A stretch of DNA of 64,000 nucleotides, taken from Thiothrix subterranea. Lineage in GTDB: Bacteria; Pseudomonadota; Gammaproteobacteria; Thiotrichales; Thiotrichaceae. Shown here piece by piece: positions 27,965 to 34,921 of this stretch. The translations under genes and the position numbers were made by a program. The stretch lies in assembly GCF_016772315.1 (NCBI RefSeq), contig NZ_CP053482.1, positions 372,001 through 436,000 of the forward strand, given 5' to 3'. Numbering within the stretch: position 1 is the first letter of the stretch; every line of letters starts with the position of its first letter. The notes under the pieces are model-generated. The model made no database searches, was not told the origin of the DNA, and was given only the letters and a program-made list of their open reading frames with translations.

Positions 27965-28575
27965 TGGTCGTTGCTCCCTTGTGATGCGTAGATTTCGAGA
28001 ATCAGCATGTTCAGGGTGTAAGCCGCTGAAAGTTCATCCTCTAATGGGTTGATCGTGACGCGGTGCAAACTGCTTGTGAGGTGTGCTTGCCGCTGTAGGT
28101 ATTGCCGGTGCTTAATCAGGTCTTCAAGGTCTTGGAGTGCTGACAGTATGTTTGCATCACGCCGCGCTTGTTCGTCTTTGCGCCGCGCATCTGCCAGCAT
28201 TGCCGCCGCTTGTGCCTCAGCCTTGCGCCGTAGGGTTTCGCGCTCTCTGTCGCTGGCATTGGTAAGCCCTAGGCATTCAGCGACCGCCTGAAGCTGTTCT
28301 GATGGTGTCCAGCCGTATGCATGACCGAGCAATGAAAAGCCATCACCGCTTTGCAAATCACCGCCCCCGCTGCAAATCCACCGCCCGGTATTCTGATAGG
28401 TTGCATCAATCCTGAAGCGGTCACGCCCACCACATGCAGGGCAAGGGGTATGCTTAAGGTGTGAGGTGCTGGCAAGCTGGATACCTAACGACCGGTGAAT
28501 CTGTTCCCACTGCCCCGCCGCTGCCGTGCGCACCTCTGGAAAGCCTAGATATTGGTTTTTTGCCCGTGCGGTCAT
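27961..28575 (-). CDS. Primase-type zinc-ribbon protein
   Basis: 204 aa. The N-terminal region carries HTPCPACGGRDRFRI...GRWICSGGG...GDGFSLLGHAYGW, the zinc ribbon seen at the start of P4 alpha-like primases. The expected fourth cysteine (CxxC) is replaced by CSGGG, so the ligand set is C, C, C and perhaps the His before the first Cys. The rest is a helical, charged region (DRERETLRRKAEAQAAAM). No Toprim domain follows; the enzyme seems split between this gene and the coupled DUF3987 gene. A palindromic operator-like site lies just upstream (28617-28636). Confidence 0.78.
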   Translation of the reverse strand: MTARAKNQYLGFPEVRTAAAGQWEQIHRSLGIQLASTSHLKHTPCPACGGRDRFRIDATYQNTGRWICSGGGDLQSGDGFSLLGHAYGWTPSEQLQAVAECLGLTNASDRERETLRRKAEAQAAAMLADARRKDEQARRDANILSALQDLEDLIKHRQYLQRQAHLTSSLHRVTINPLEDELSAAYTLNMLILEIYASQGSNDQ

Positions 28576-28616
28576 GATTGCACCTTACATGTTATGTGTC
28601 CTGTTGTTGCCCGTAC

Positions 28617-28636
28617 ATATAACAAACTGCTATAAT
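28617..28636. promoter_or_regulatory. Palindromic operator-like site, copy 1
   Basis: ATATAACAAACTGCTATAAT, a variant of the 21-bp palindrome at 29034 and 29091. It stands 42 bp before the zinc-ribbon start codon. Confidence 0.5.
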
Positions 28637-28747
28637 TTTCCTTGTCCAGTGAGGAGTTATTTGATTTTCCTTTTTGCCCCTGCAAGCCTGCCAGCTTGTG
28701 GGGGTTTCGCGTTACGGGGGGCGATAATCCCCCATGCCCTGCCCGCC

Positions 28748-28945
28748 TCATGCTGCCGACTCCATAGCCGCCGCTACTGCCGCCCCGTCCCATCTGGTCG
28801 TATTGATCCCGACCTTTTGCGGCTGTGGTAGTCGCCCCGCCGCCGTCCAACGCCAGATAGTCGCGATAGACACGCCGTACAGTGCCGCCATTTCCCGCAC
28901 GTTCAATTTTTTGGTTTGCCAGTTGTCCAGATTGATTTTTTGCAC
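28748..28945 (-). CDS. AlpA-like excisionase/transcription regulator
   Basis: 65 aa. It has a MerR-type helix-turn-helix as in AlpA: LNVREMAALYGVSIATIWRWTAAGRLPQPQKVGINTTRWDGAAV. AlpA proteins activate integrase or excision genes in P4-like prophages. A longer overlapping frame (28572-28967) is a shadow and not used. Palindromic sites upstream (29034-29111) may be its own control region. Confidence 0.85.
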   Translation of the reverse strand: MQKINLDNWQTKKLNVREMAALYGVSIATIWRWTAAGRLPQPQKVGINTTRWDGAAVAAAMESAA

Positions 28946-29033
28946 AAGTTTTTTCCTGAATCGTCATAAAAAATCGAATATGCCTTTATTTGCGACTCGC
29001 TGCAACGTGTATTGATTGAATAAGTAACTGTAA

Positions 29034-29111
29034 AATATAACAATTTGCTATATTTACATGTTGCCAATCCTAATCAATTACTTACCGTTAAATATAACAA
29101 TTTGCTATATT
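29034..29111. promoter_or_regulatory. Two palindromic operators upstream of the AlpA-like gene
   Basis: AATATAACAATTTGCTATATT occurs twice (29034-29054 and 29091-29111). Its arms are inverted (AATATAACAA / TTGCTATATT, one mismatch). The second overlaps the stop region of the upstream small gene. A third, weaker copy precedes the zinc-ribbon gene, so one regulator probably controls both units. Confidence 0.6.
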
Positions 29112-29282
29112 CGTTAATTTTTCATCTTTCCGCCGAATCTTGCCGAATGCGTCAGCCATCGCGCCAGTTGGTGCGGGTTGCGCGGGTTCTGCTTTCGAGT
29201 TGCCGTAACGGGTTTGAATCTTCCGGTGATGTTCCGAGTATTCAAAGCTGGTCATGTTTTGGGGAATGTCTGTGTGTTCCAT
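29088..29282 (-). CDS. Small element protein, unknown
   Basis: 64 aa from ATG 29282, which has AGGAG 8 nt upstream; this decides the start over the longer frame. It is polar and charged (EHTDIPQNMTSFEYSEHHRKIQTRYG, FGKIRRKDEKL) with no membrane segment or known motif. It begins right after the preceding small gene and ends in an operator palindrome. Confidence 0.55.
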   Translation of the reverse strand: MEHTDIPQNMTSFEYSEHHRKIQTRYGNSKAEPAQPAPTGAMADAFGKIRRKDEKLTNIANCYI

Positions 29283-29283
29283 T

Positions 29284-29538
29284 TCAAAAACTCCTGTTAA
29301 TCGCCCTTGTAATAACACCGTCACGCGCTGGGCGCTGGTTCTGCACCAACAACTTTATTTCAGCGTCGATCAGTTCAGGGGGCGCACCACTTGGGAAATA
29401 TGCCGTTCCATGCAGGGATGAGCTTTCTAAGCCGTCATCAATCAAATCGGCTTCGGATTTGTCAAACGTCCAATATCCGCATAACCAGTAAAAAACTTTC
29501 GTGTGTGGAACTTGCGGGGTTCTGTAAATGGCGGTCAT
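29284..29538 (-). CDS. Small element protein, unknown
   Basis: 84 aa (MTAIYRTPQVPHTKVFYWLCGYW). It is aromatic-rich at the N-terminus, then acidic (FDKSEADLIDDGLESS). A weak GAG stands 11 nt before the ATG. It lies 67 bp downstream of the 710-residue membrane protein gene on the same strand. No family recognised. Confidence 0.5.
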   Translation of the reverse strand: MTAIYRTPQVPHTKVFYWLCGYWTFDKSEADLIDDGLESSSLHGTAYFPSGAPPELIDAEIKLLVQNQRPARDGVITRAINRSF

Positions 29539-29605
29539 GATTTAAATCTCGAATGAATGTTTTAAATGGGCAGAGGGTTTTAATCCCCTGCCCTGTTTGG
29601 GTTAA

Positions 29606-31738
29606 TTAAGCCGCTCTCTTGTAACGTGGGTAAGTGCTACCTTCAATATAATCAGAGTTAGGCTTTAGAATTCCCTCCTCTGCCATTCGATCAAGGCACT
29701 CATTCCATATCGGGTTCATTTTCACTTTACCCAATTGGCTGAAGAATTGGCTATCCTTCCGAAGATCAAAACACGCCGGTTCTGAGAACTTGCCACCCGC
29801 CTGAACATGCCCCTTGAACAGCGTATAGAACTGATCGAATTCACTTCCTTTAGGAAGCTCAGGGGAAGAGGTAGGGGAAGTAGGGGGGGAAGTTGCGCTT
29901 CCCTCAGCTTCCTTTAGGAAGTTCGGGGAAGTGCTAGGGGAAGTACTTCCCTTGCTTCCTTTAGGAAGTTCAGGGGAAGTTGTCAGGGGTAGCGGGTAGA
30001 CTGCTTCAGCAGTGCCTAACGCGGGGTTGTGCAAGCCGGTTGCGCCAGTACGTTGCTGGAATGGCATGGCAGGAAATGCGGTGGCGGGGGTGGCACTCTT
30101 GGCAATTTTGCCCGCTACTTTTAACAGGTCTTTATCGTCAAGATCGCACGGGTTAAACAGTTTTGCATAGCCATCAAATACCGCCGCTTGAATATCGGCC
30201 TCAGTGGTAGCACCAGACTTTTTAACCGTATCCACTAACGCACGGATGGTGTCAGATACAGACATACGCTGAATTGGCGGGGTAGGGGATTCGTCATTAA
30301 ATACCTTACCGGCTTCATGGCGTTCCATTTCTGATTGATACAGTTTATTAACATTCGCCGCTTGATCGGGTGATTGTTTAAAGCCTGTTACCGATTTAAT
30401 CACTGGCGCGTCAGATTGCCATTTTAGGTTTTCCGCTTCGATCTTTTTTTCAAAAGCTTCAGCGTCCTTTTCGGTTTCAAAATAGGTTTGATGCAAACCT
30501 AATCTTGCAATGGGGTTGCCATCTTCACCAATGCCAGTTTCATTCAAACGCTGCCATTCTTTAAGCGCTGCATCTGCTTCATGTGCTTTAAAAACCTTAT
30601 CCATTTGCCGACCGTTTGCAAGTGTGCAATACAGGTGATGACGTTCGGCTACTTCAGGTTTTTTAATTGCGGATTCGATTGAATCACCAACGGTTTTTAA
30701 AACATCGCCTGTTTTTGCCGCCATCTGTTCACGGGCATGTTGCGCACGCGCATATTCGGTTGCAATCACTTCGGGGGATGCTTTTAAGCCTTCCTCAATT
30801 TTTGCCGCGTATTCGCTTACGGTTTGCTTTGCAGCGTTGGCGCTACTGGTGAATGCCGATGCGGGAGCGGATTCGCTGCTACGGTCGGAATAGGTGCTGA
30901 TGCTGCCATCAAATTTGCGCGGGGGTTGGCGTAAATGGCGGGTCACGTCATAGCCATGCGCCATCAGGTATTCACGCGCCGCCGCGAATTGCCCGCCTAA
31001 GTAATGGAAGGCGTACTCGAAAAAGCTGATGATGATTAGCGAGACAAGAAACGAGCCGATTGTGCCAGACACACCGAACGTTTCACGTAACACGCTCACC
31101 AGTGCAGCATAATTCTTTTCGTCCTTTTCCATCGCTTTAGCGGTTGCAGCGAGGGCTAGGGCTTGTGATTGGCTTGCCGTTGCATGGCCTGCAATCATCT
31201 TGTTGACGGCTTCAACACGCGCTTTGCTACCTTCACAGTGTTTTTCCTTGCCTTGTGCGAGGCGCTGCTCACATTGCGCTAATTTCACTTCAGCGGCTTG
31301 CAGGTCGGCAGAGTAGGGCGATGCACTGGCAGTGCCACCAATCGCGCCAACAATGGCCTTATAGGTTGGTGATTCTTGGCTTTTGGTTTCCATGCGGATT
31401 GTATCGCGTTCCATGCCTTGCCCGACTTCGGATAGCAGCGAGAAGGACACCGCCACCACGACCGCTAGAACGGTCGCTTTCTTGCCGCCTGCGACATTGC
31501 CCGCACCGTAGAGGATAAATTGGTATCCCGTCATAACGGCAGTGATGCCGACGGCTACGATACCATTAGCCCACTGGGATGCATCCCACTCTAATACGTG
31601 CAAATTGCCTGCCAGATAGCCCACCACAAAGTAAGAACTCATCAGGAAGGCTACCGCCGCCGCCAGCATGTAGAACGTTTGGCGGGTCTTGTAATCGCTG
31701 TACGCGAGGCCAGCATTGAAGTTTTCGTTATTCATCAT
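29606..31738 (-). CDS. Large four-helix membrane protein, element cargo
   Basis: 710 aa. Three transmembrane helices lie near the N-terminus (about residues 22-45, 57-80, 87-106), then an extracytoplasmic coiled stretch (about 110-215), a fourth helix (about 228-250, FLVSLIIISFFEYAFHYLG), and a long, probably cytoplasmic tail. The tail holds a charged helical part (KDAEAFEKKIEAENLKWQ) and a Ser-Pro-Thr-rich repeat (LPKGSKGS, LPKGSEF). GAGG precedes the first ATG. It is last in a run of coupled small genes that encode other membrane proteins, so a shared envelope complex is plausible. I do not recognise it. Confidence 0.7.
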   Translation of the reverse strand: MMNNENFNAGLAYSDYKTRQTFYMLAAAVAFLMSSYFVVGYLAGNLHVLEWDASQWANGIVAVGITAVMTGYQFILYGAGNVAGGKKATVLAVVVAVSFSLLSEVGQGMERDTIRMETKSQESPTYKAIVGAIGGTASASPYSADLQAAEVKLAQCEQRLAQGKEKHCEGSKARVEAVNKMIAGHATASQSQALALAATAKAMEKDEKNYAALVSVLRETFGVSGTIGSFLVSLIIISFFEYAFHYLGGQFAAAREYLMAHGYDVTRHLRQPPRKFDGSISTYSDRSSESAPASAFTSSANAAKQTVSEYAAKIEEGLKASPEVIATEYARAQHAREQMAAKTGDVLKTVGDSIESAIKKPEVAERHHLYCTLANGRQMDKVFKAHEADAALKEWQRLNETGIGEDGNPIARLGLHQTYFETEKDAEAFEKKIEAENLKWQSDAPVIKSVTGFKQSPDQAANVNKLYQSEMERHEAGKVFNDESPTPPIQRMSVSDTIRALVDTVKKSGATTEADIQAAVFDGYAKLFNPCDLDDKDLLKVAGKIAKSATPATAFPAMPFQQRTGATGLHNPALGTAEAVYPLPLTTSPELPKGSKGSTSPSTSPNFLKEAEGSATSPPTSPTSSPELPKGSEFDQFYTLFKGHVQAGGKFSEPACFDLRKDSQFFSQLGKVKMNPIWNECLDRMAEEGILKPNSDYIEGSTYPRYKRAA
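29844..29968. repeat. Triple palindromic CTTCCTTTAGGAAG repeat in the 710-codon gene
   Basis: CTTCCTTTAGGAAG, a perfect inverted repeat, occurs at 29844-29857, 29908-29921 and 29955-29968, each followed by TCAGGGGAAG-like sequence. In protein terms it gives the repeated LPKGS/FLKEAEGS linker units. Confidence 0.8.
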
Positions 31739-31745
31739 TTTTACC

Positions 31746-32102
31746 TCAGAACCAATAGCTTAAAAGAAGTACGGCGAACGCGAACAGGATAGCCCGCGCT
31801 CCGTGTTTGACTTGTGCAGCGACGAAACAGGCCAGACACAAGGTCAAGCCCATCAGGACATACAGCCAATTGCTTGCAGCAGGGAACATGCCCGCGTAAT
31901 GCAGGCCGAATGCCGTAGGAATCAGCAGGAATGCCGCCCAAACGAATCCGGCAAACAGGAAGGCTATCCACGGAATTAGCGCGTGGAGGCGTTCCCAGTT
32001 GATCGGGGCGTTATCGGATAGCGTAGGGGTGTCAAAGTGCTGTAACGCTCTCACAGAGGCAACATGCGCTTGCTCTTGGGGTGTCAGTAGTGGATTGCTC
32101 AT
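31746..32102 (-). CDS. Small membrane protein of the element cassette
   Basis: 118 aa from ATG 32102, which overlaps the stop of the upstream gene (ATGA). After a soluble start (MSNPLLTPQEQAHVASVRAL) there are three or so hydrophobic helices (WIAFLFAGFVWAAFLLIPTAFG, NWLYVLMGLTLCLACFVAAQ, ILFAFAVLLLSYWF). It lies 8 bp before the 710-residue gene. Unknown function. Confidence 0.65.
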   Translation of the reverse strand: MSNPLLTPQEQAHVASVRALQHFDTPTLSDNAPINWERLHALIPWIAFLFAGFVWAAFLLIPTAFGLHYAGMFPAASNWLYVLMGLTLCLACFVAAQVKHGARAILFAFAVLLLSYWF

Positions 32103-32293
32103 GACATTGCCCCCACTACTGCCCACAGCGCCGCCACTGCCAGCAACATTGCCCACGCTAAGCCATCCATGACAGGCGGCTTTGTGGTTTGGGTTGTGGC
32201 GCTGGTGCGGGTTGCTTGTGTTTTGGTTGGGGGGTTTGCCTGCGGTGGCACTTGTCCGGGTTGCAGGTAGACGTACTTGATTCGCTTGCTCAT
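32099..32293 (-). CDS. Small single-helix membrane protein
   Basis: 64 aa from ATG 32293 (GAGGT just upstream), overlapping the upstream stop by ATGA. A basic and proline/threonine-rich start (MSKRIKYVYLQPGQVPPQANPP) leads to one C-terminal helix (GLAWAMLLAVAALWAVVGAMS), a tail-anchored layout. Part of the coupled cassette. Confidence 0.6.
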   Translation of the reverse strand: MSKRIKYVYLQPGQVPPQANPPTKTQATRTSATTQTTKPPVMDGLAWAMLLAVAALWAVVGAMS

Positions 32294-32493
32294 ACCTCTA
32301 CCTCCTGCATATCGCAATTGAGCCACACTTTGATGCTTGCGCCGCTGGTGGGGTCAATGCCGATGCAATAGCAGGAACAGGCGCGATAATCGCCGGAATC
32401 CATGCCGTAGTCGTGATAGTACGAGCCGCCGTTTTCGTCGCACTGCCAGTAATGCCCATCCTCCAGCCAATCCATACGGGGGGAACGATGCAT
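32290..32493 (-). CDS. Small Cys/Tyr-rich protein, may be the 3' part of a frameshifted gene
   Basis: Up to 67 aa; the natural-looking part begins MDWLEDGHYWQCDENGGS and runs through YYHDYGMDSGDYRACSCYCIG to KVWLNCDMQEVEV. It resembles small metal-binding or phage zinc-finger-like proteins. No ribosome site precedes either ATG (32493 or 32475). It joins the upstream frame at a run of six C, so it may be reached by a -1 shift from the 32729 gene. Its stop overlaps the next ATG (ATGA). Confidence 0.45.
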   Translation of the reverse strand: MHRSPRMDWLEDGHYWQCDENGGSYYHDYGMDSGDYRACSCYCIGIDPTSGASIKVWLNCDMQEVEV

Positions 32494-32729
32494 TTACCGT
32501 GAAGGTTGGTATAGGCTTGCGTGTTGGTGCGTGCCTGTTCTGCACGTACCAAATCAAGCAAATCGACTTTTAAGCAGTCGAGAATACGTAGGGTATCAAT
32601 CACGTTTTCGACGTATCCGCTTTTGTGGGTGGATACAGTGCTATCCAGTGCCGCCGCGTGTTGGGCAAAGATCGCCAGACTGTCGGCACGGGCGTGAATG
32701 TCACGTAGGAGGGTGTTTAGGTCGCTCAT
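32298..32729 (-). CDS. Element protein, helical N-half; frame doubtful after 32478
   Basis: Formally 143 aa. The first about 80 residues look real and helical (MSDLNTLLRDIHARADSLAIF, TLRILDCLKVDLLDLVRAEQAR). The remainder is Thr/Ala/Ile-rich and overlaps another frame that is far more protein-like. The change coincides with a C6 run on the coding strand (32478-32483). Either programmed or accidental -1 slippage, or two overlapping genes, can explain it. The ATG overlaps the stop of the upstream gene. Confidence 0.45.
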   Translation of the reverse strand: MSDLNTLLRDIHARADSLAIFAQHAAALDSTVSTHKSGYVENVIDTLRILDCLKVDLLDLVRAEQARTNTQAYTNLHGKCIVPPVWIGWRMGITGSATKTAARTITTTAWIPAIIAPVPAIASALTPPAAQASKCGSIAICRR

Positions 32730-32935
32730 GATTGCGCCCCCTCATCAATGCCAGCCGCCAGCAATTCAAGCAGGGTTAATACGCCGATCAAAGCGTTGCA
32801 ATGGTTGCCCAGCTTCAGAGCGTTCATGCAGGTGATGTGATTCGAGACAATGGCATGGATTGCCGCGAGGTCGGCAAGGATTGCGCTTGCATCAAGGTTG
32901 CCCATTTTGGGCGGTTTTGAGGTATCATTTTTCAT
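32726..32935 (-). CDS. Small helical element protein
   Basis: 69 aa from ATG 32935 (AAGAG 9 nt upstream). It begins MKNDTSKPPKMGNLDAS and continues as an amphipathic helical body (ILADLAAIHAIVSNHI, ALIGVLTLLELLAAGIDEG). First gene of a coupled series (32726-29606) in which stops and starts overlap by ATGA. Unknown function. Confidence 0.55.
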   Translation of the reverse strand: MKNDTSKPPKMGNLDASAILADLAAIHAIVSNHITCMNALKLGNHCNALIGVLTLLELLAAGIDEGAQS

Positions 32936-33043
32936 ACTGGTTACTCTTCTATGGTTGTCAGTAAATGGCTGTTCTGGTGCTAGTAACACCTTGCAGCCCT
33001 TAAGCGCCTCTTCCGTTACGGTTGGGGCGTTTTCGTTTGTGGC

Positions 33044-33202
33044 TTATGCCGCTGTCTGTTTCTGTTCTGCCTCCTTCAATTGCTTCAAAACTTCCATCAA
33101 TTCACCGTTAAAACTGCGGTTGTTCCGCTTTGCCCGATCTGCAAGCCATGCGTGAAGGTCTGGCTTGAACCGGGTCTGTGTTCTGATTGCTTGGGTTGGC
33201 AT
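33044..33202 (-). CDS. Ribbon-helix-helix repressor (Arc family), leftward
   Basis: 52 aa from ATG 33202: MPTQAIRTQTRFKPDLHAWLADRAKRNNRSFNGELMEVL. The beta strand QTRFKPDLHAWLADRAK followed by RSFNGELMEVLKQL is the Arc/Mnt fold. A longer in-frame start at 33298 would run through the operator region. It faces another such gene at 33305 across repeated GACAC sites. Confidence 0.75.
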   Translation of the reverse strand: MPTQAIRTQTRFKPDLHAWLADRAKRNNRSFNGELMEVLKQLKEAEQKQTAA

Positions 33203-33219
33203 ATTGTCGTTTCCATTGT

Positions 33220-33283
33220 GACACTGTTTAAGTGTCTTAAGCGTGACATGACACCGCCACAGTGTCAATAGAAAGATGACACT
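33220..33283. promoter_or_regulatory. Operator cluster between two facing repressor genes
   Basis: GACACT-N5-AGTGTC (33220-33236), TGACAC-N7-GTGTCA (33249-33267) and a half-site TGACACT (33277-33283). These dyads sit between divergent Arc-type genes and are the likely binding sites of one or both. Confidence 0.65.
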
Positions 33284-33304
33284 ATTTTGATGTAACATTC
33301 AGGG

Positions 33305-33562
33305 ATGGAATACACGCGCATAACTTTCAGAATCCCGGTTGATTTGCATCAGGAATTGATGGAAGCATCAGAGGAAAATAGCCGATCTATGAATGCGGAA
33401 ATAATCGCAAGGCTTCGGCTTGCCAGTGGTTTGCCAGATGGTGAAGAACAGACACTTACAGCCGCGCAAGTGCGCCAGATTGTCCGGGAAGAACTCAGGA
33501 CAGCAAAGAACCTGCCCGATCAGCTTGATGGTGATTCGCCGCCTTACGTCGTCAAAAAATAG
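33305..33562 (+). CDS. Ribbon-helix-helix repressor (Arc family), rightward
   Basis: 85 aa. MEYTRITFRIPVDLHQELMEASEENSRSMNAEIIARLRLA is an Arc-type DNA-binding unit with the NSRSMNAEI helix. A second part (LTAAQVRQIVREEL) may tetramerise. It is the only rightward gene in this part of the element and is divergent from the other Arc-like gene, an arrangement like the P22 immI arc/mnt region. Confidence 0.8.
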   Translation: MEYTRITFRIPVDLHQELMEASEENSRSMNAEIIARLRLASGLPDGEEQTLTAAQVRQIVREELRTAKNLPDQLDGDSPPYVVKK

Positions 33563-33911
33563 AGCAATCTGCTATTTTCCGCATAACAGGCCGTTATTTT
33601 TCAGGGTGGCGTTTTCGGAAACGATACCGCCGCCGTTGGATGCCAAAAACGGACACCCAAAACGAAGCCCTCAATTTGAGGAGTTGCCGCACGCTTCCCA
33701 AAACGGACACCGAGTAGCGCCCCACAATACGCCCGCGTGTTCCTGGAGCTGGTGAAGGTCGCATTAGCCGCTACTTAATCCGCAATCAGCCCGAATTCAT
33801 CCGCAATCGCCCGATCATGGGCATACTTGCACTATTTGCCCTGAATAGTGAAAGCATGGTGAGGGGTTTTGTCAGTTTTGTCAGTTCGACACAGACACGC
33901 TTTCGCGTTTT
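33563..33911. other. Gene-free stretch in the element
   Basis: Nothing with coding support. It contains a site resembling the element palindrome (AAATAGAGCAATCTGCTATT, 33558-33577), two copies of AAAACGGACACC, two copies of TTTTGTCAG, and a small hairpin ACGC-TTTC-GCGT plus T-run near 33898-33913. The hairpin could end the rightward repressor transcript. Confidence 0.4.
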
Positions 33912-34199
33912 TTAGTCCACGTCCTTCACGCCTTCGAGAAGGTCTAACCATTCCTCATGTTTTGCCGCCGTGTTCAGGTCAATGGCTTGCGTTGGTTTGC
34001 CGTGACCACGATCAAGGATTGAATTACAAGCTGATACCCTTGCCGCTGGTGGGCTTGCTTCGTCGCGCATGATTGCCACCAGCGTTTCAAGTGCGTCAAT
34101 CGTGTACTCTTGAGCAGCTTCACGGATGGGGTGAGTAACCTTGTTTGGTGTGCCGGGTTTGCGCCCGCCTGTCTTTGCTGTGCCTGCTGGTCTTGGCAT
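33912..34199 (-). CDS. DUF5681-like phage/element protein
   Basis: 95 aa. The N-terminus MPRPAGTAKTGGRKPGTPNKVT is the GGRKxGTPNK signature of DUF5681-type proteins found in phages and integrated elements. The remainder is helical (EAAQEYTIDALETLVAIMRDEA, VSACNSILDRGHGKPTQ), reminiscent of small terminase DNA-binding proteins. Packaging use is inference only. Confidence 0.65.
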   Translation of the reverse strand: MPRPAGTAKTGGRKPGTPNKVTHPIREAAQEYTIDALETLVAIMRDEASPPAARVSACNSILDRGHGKPTQAIDLNTAAKHEEWLDLLEGVKDVD

Positions 34200-34599
34200 T
34201 GTGTAACCCTCTAATTTCTAAATGTTTTCCATTTTAGAATCAATCGCCCAAAAATGTCAGGTTTTGTCAGGTCGCTACTGTTGATTCAATGCCCGCACGA
34301 AACATACATTACTAGAGTTTTATAGAGTTCAAACCTTAACAAACCATAACAGGTTCACACGCCCGCCAGTTTCCGCACTGCCCGGAATCGTAACCCGCCT
34401 TGTGAAGCCGTGCCGCTGCCTGATTGGTCGCTGTAGAAGCGCCTCAGTGTGCAGTGATCGTTTAGCCATGCCTAATCCTGCCCATCATTCAGTGGGCAAA
34501 TTATAACAGCGTTTTTAATTCACTGGTTCAATGGGTGGCGTGGTTTCTTGATCGGGTTTTGATTGGTACGCCGTTGGGGTGTTGGATGCCTGCTTTTCA

Positions 34600-34845
34600 G
34601 GAATAGCAGGAATAGCAGGAATAGCAATAGCAAGCGTGTGAAAGTGAAAACAGGGGTTAGCAAAACACTAAGTTATTGATTATATAGTATATGTATATTT
34701 ATTAATCACTTACACTTACTCAATATTGATTAGTAATTAACCTAAAAATAGCAGGAATAGCAGGAATAGCAGGAATAGCAAAAAATCAGGGTGGAAATAG
34801 CAAACCAATGAGGAGCGATGAATAGCAGAACTGGCAAGAATAGCA
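34600..34845. other. Candidate replication origin: iterons flanking an AT-rich core
   Basis: GGAATAGCA tandem units at 34600-34626 (three, plus one partial to 34632) and 34754-34780 (three, preceded by AATAGCA at 34747), with further AATAGCA at 34796, 34821 and 34839. Between them 34672-34746 is very AT-rich. Iterons next to an unwinding region, in an element encoding primase-like proteins, suggest an origin. The same heptamer array is repeated at 26183-26325. The rest of the gene-free gap (34200-34599) shows nothing I can support. Confidence 0.6.
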
Positions 34846-34872
34846 GGCAACCAACACCCCAATGGTGAGCAC

Positions 34873-34896
34873 AAAAAAGCCGGGAACTTGCCCGGC
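34873..34896 (-). terminator. Rho-independent terminator after the integrase
   Basis: On the minus strand the hairpin GCCGGGCAAGTTCCCGGC is followed by TTTTTTGT. It stands 25 bp after the integrase stop. The 18-bp stem-loop is identical to the one at 24945. Confidence 0.85.
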
Positions 34897-34921
34897 TCAT
34901 TTGATGGTCATTTGATGGAAG

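Noticed and set aside
28572..28967. A 131-codon frame overlapping the AlpA-like gene
   Set aside because: Gly/Thr-rich, no motif; the 65-residue frame inside has a clear helix-turn-helix.
33420..33755. A frame overlapping the rightward repressor
   Set aside because: It overlaps the RHH gene in another frame and ends in low-quality sequence; only a short end (ARVFLELVKVALAAT) looks protein-like.
34320..34345. A phage-type attachment core near the origin region
   Set aside because: The clear direct repeats at 24825 and 36326 explain the ends; no matching partner exists for this AT-rich bit.
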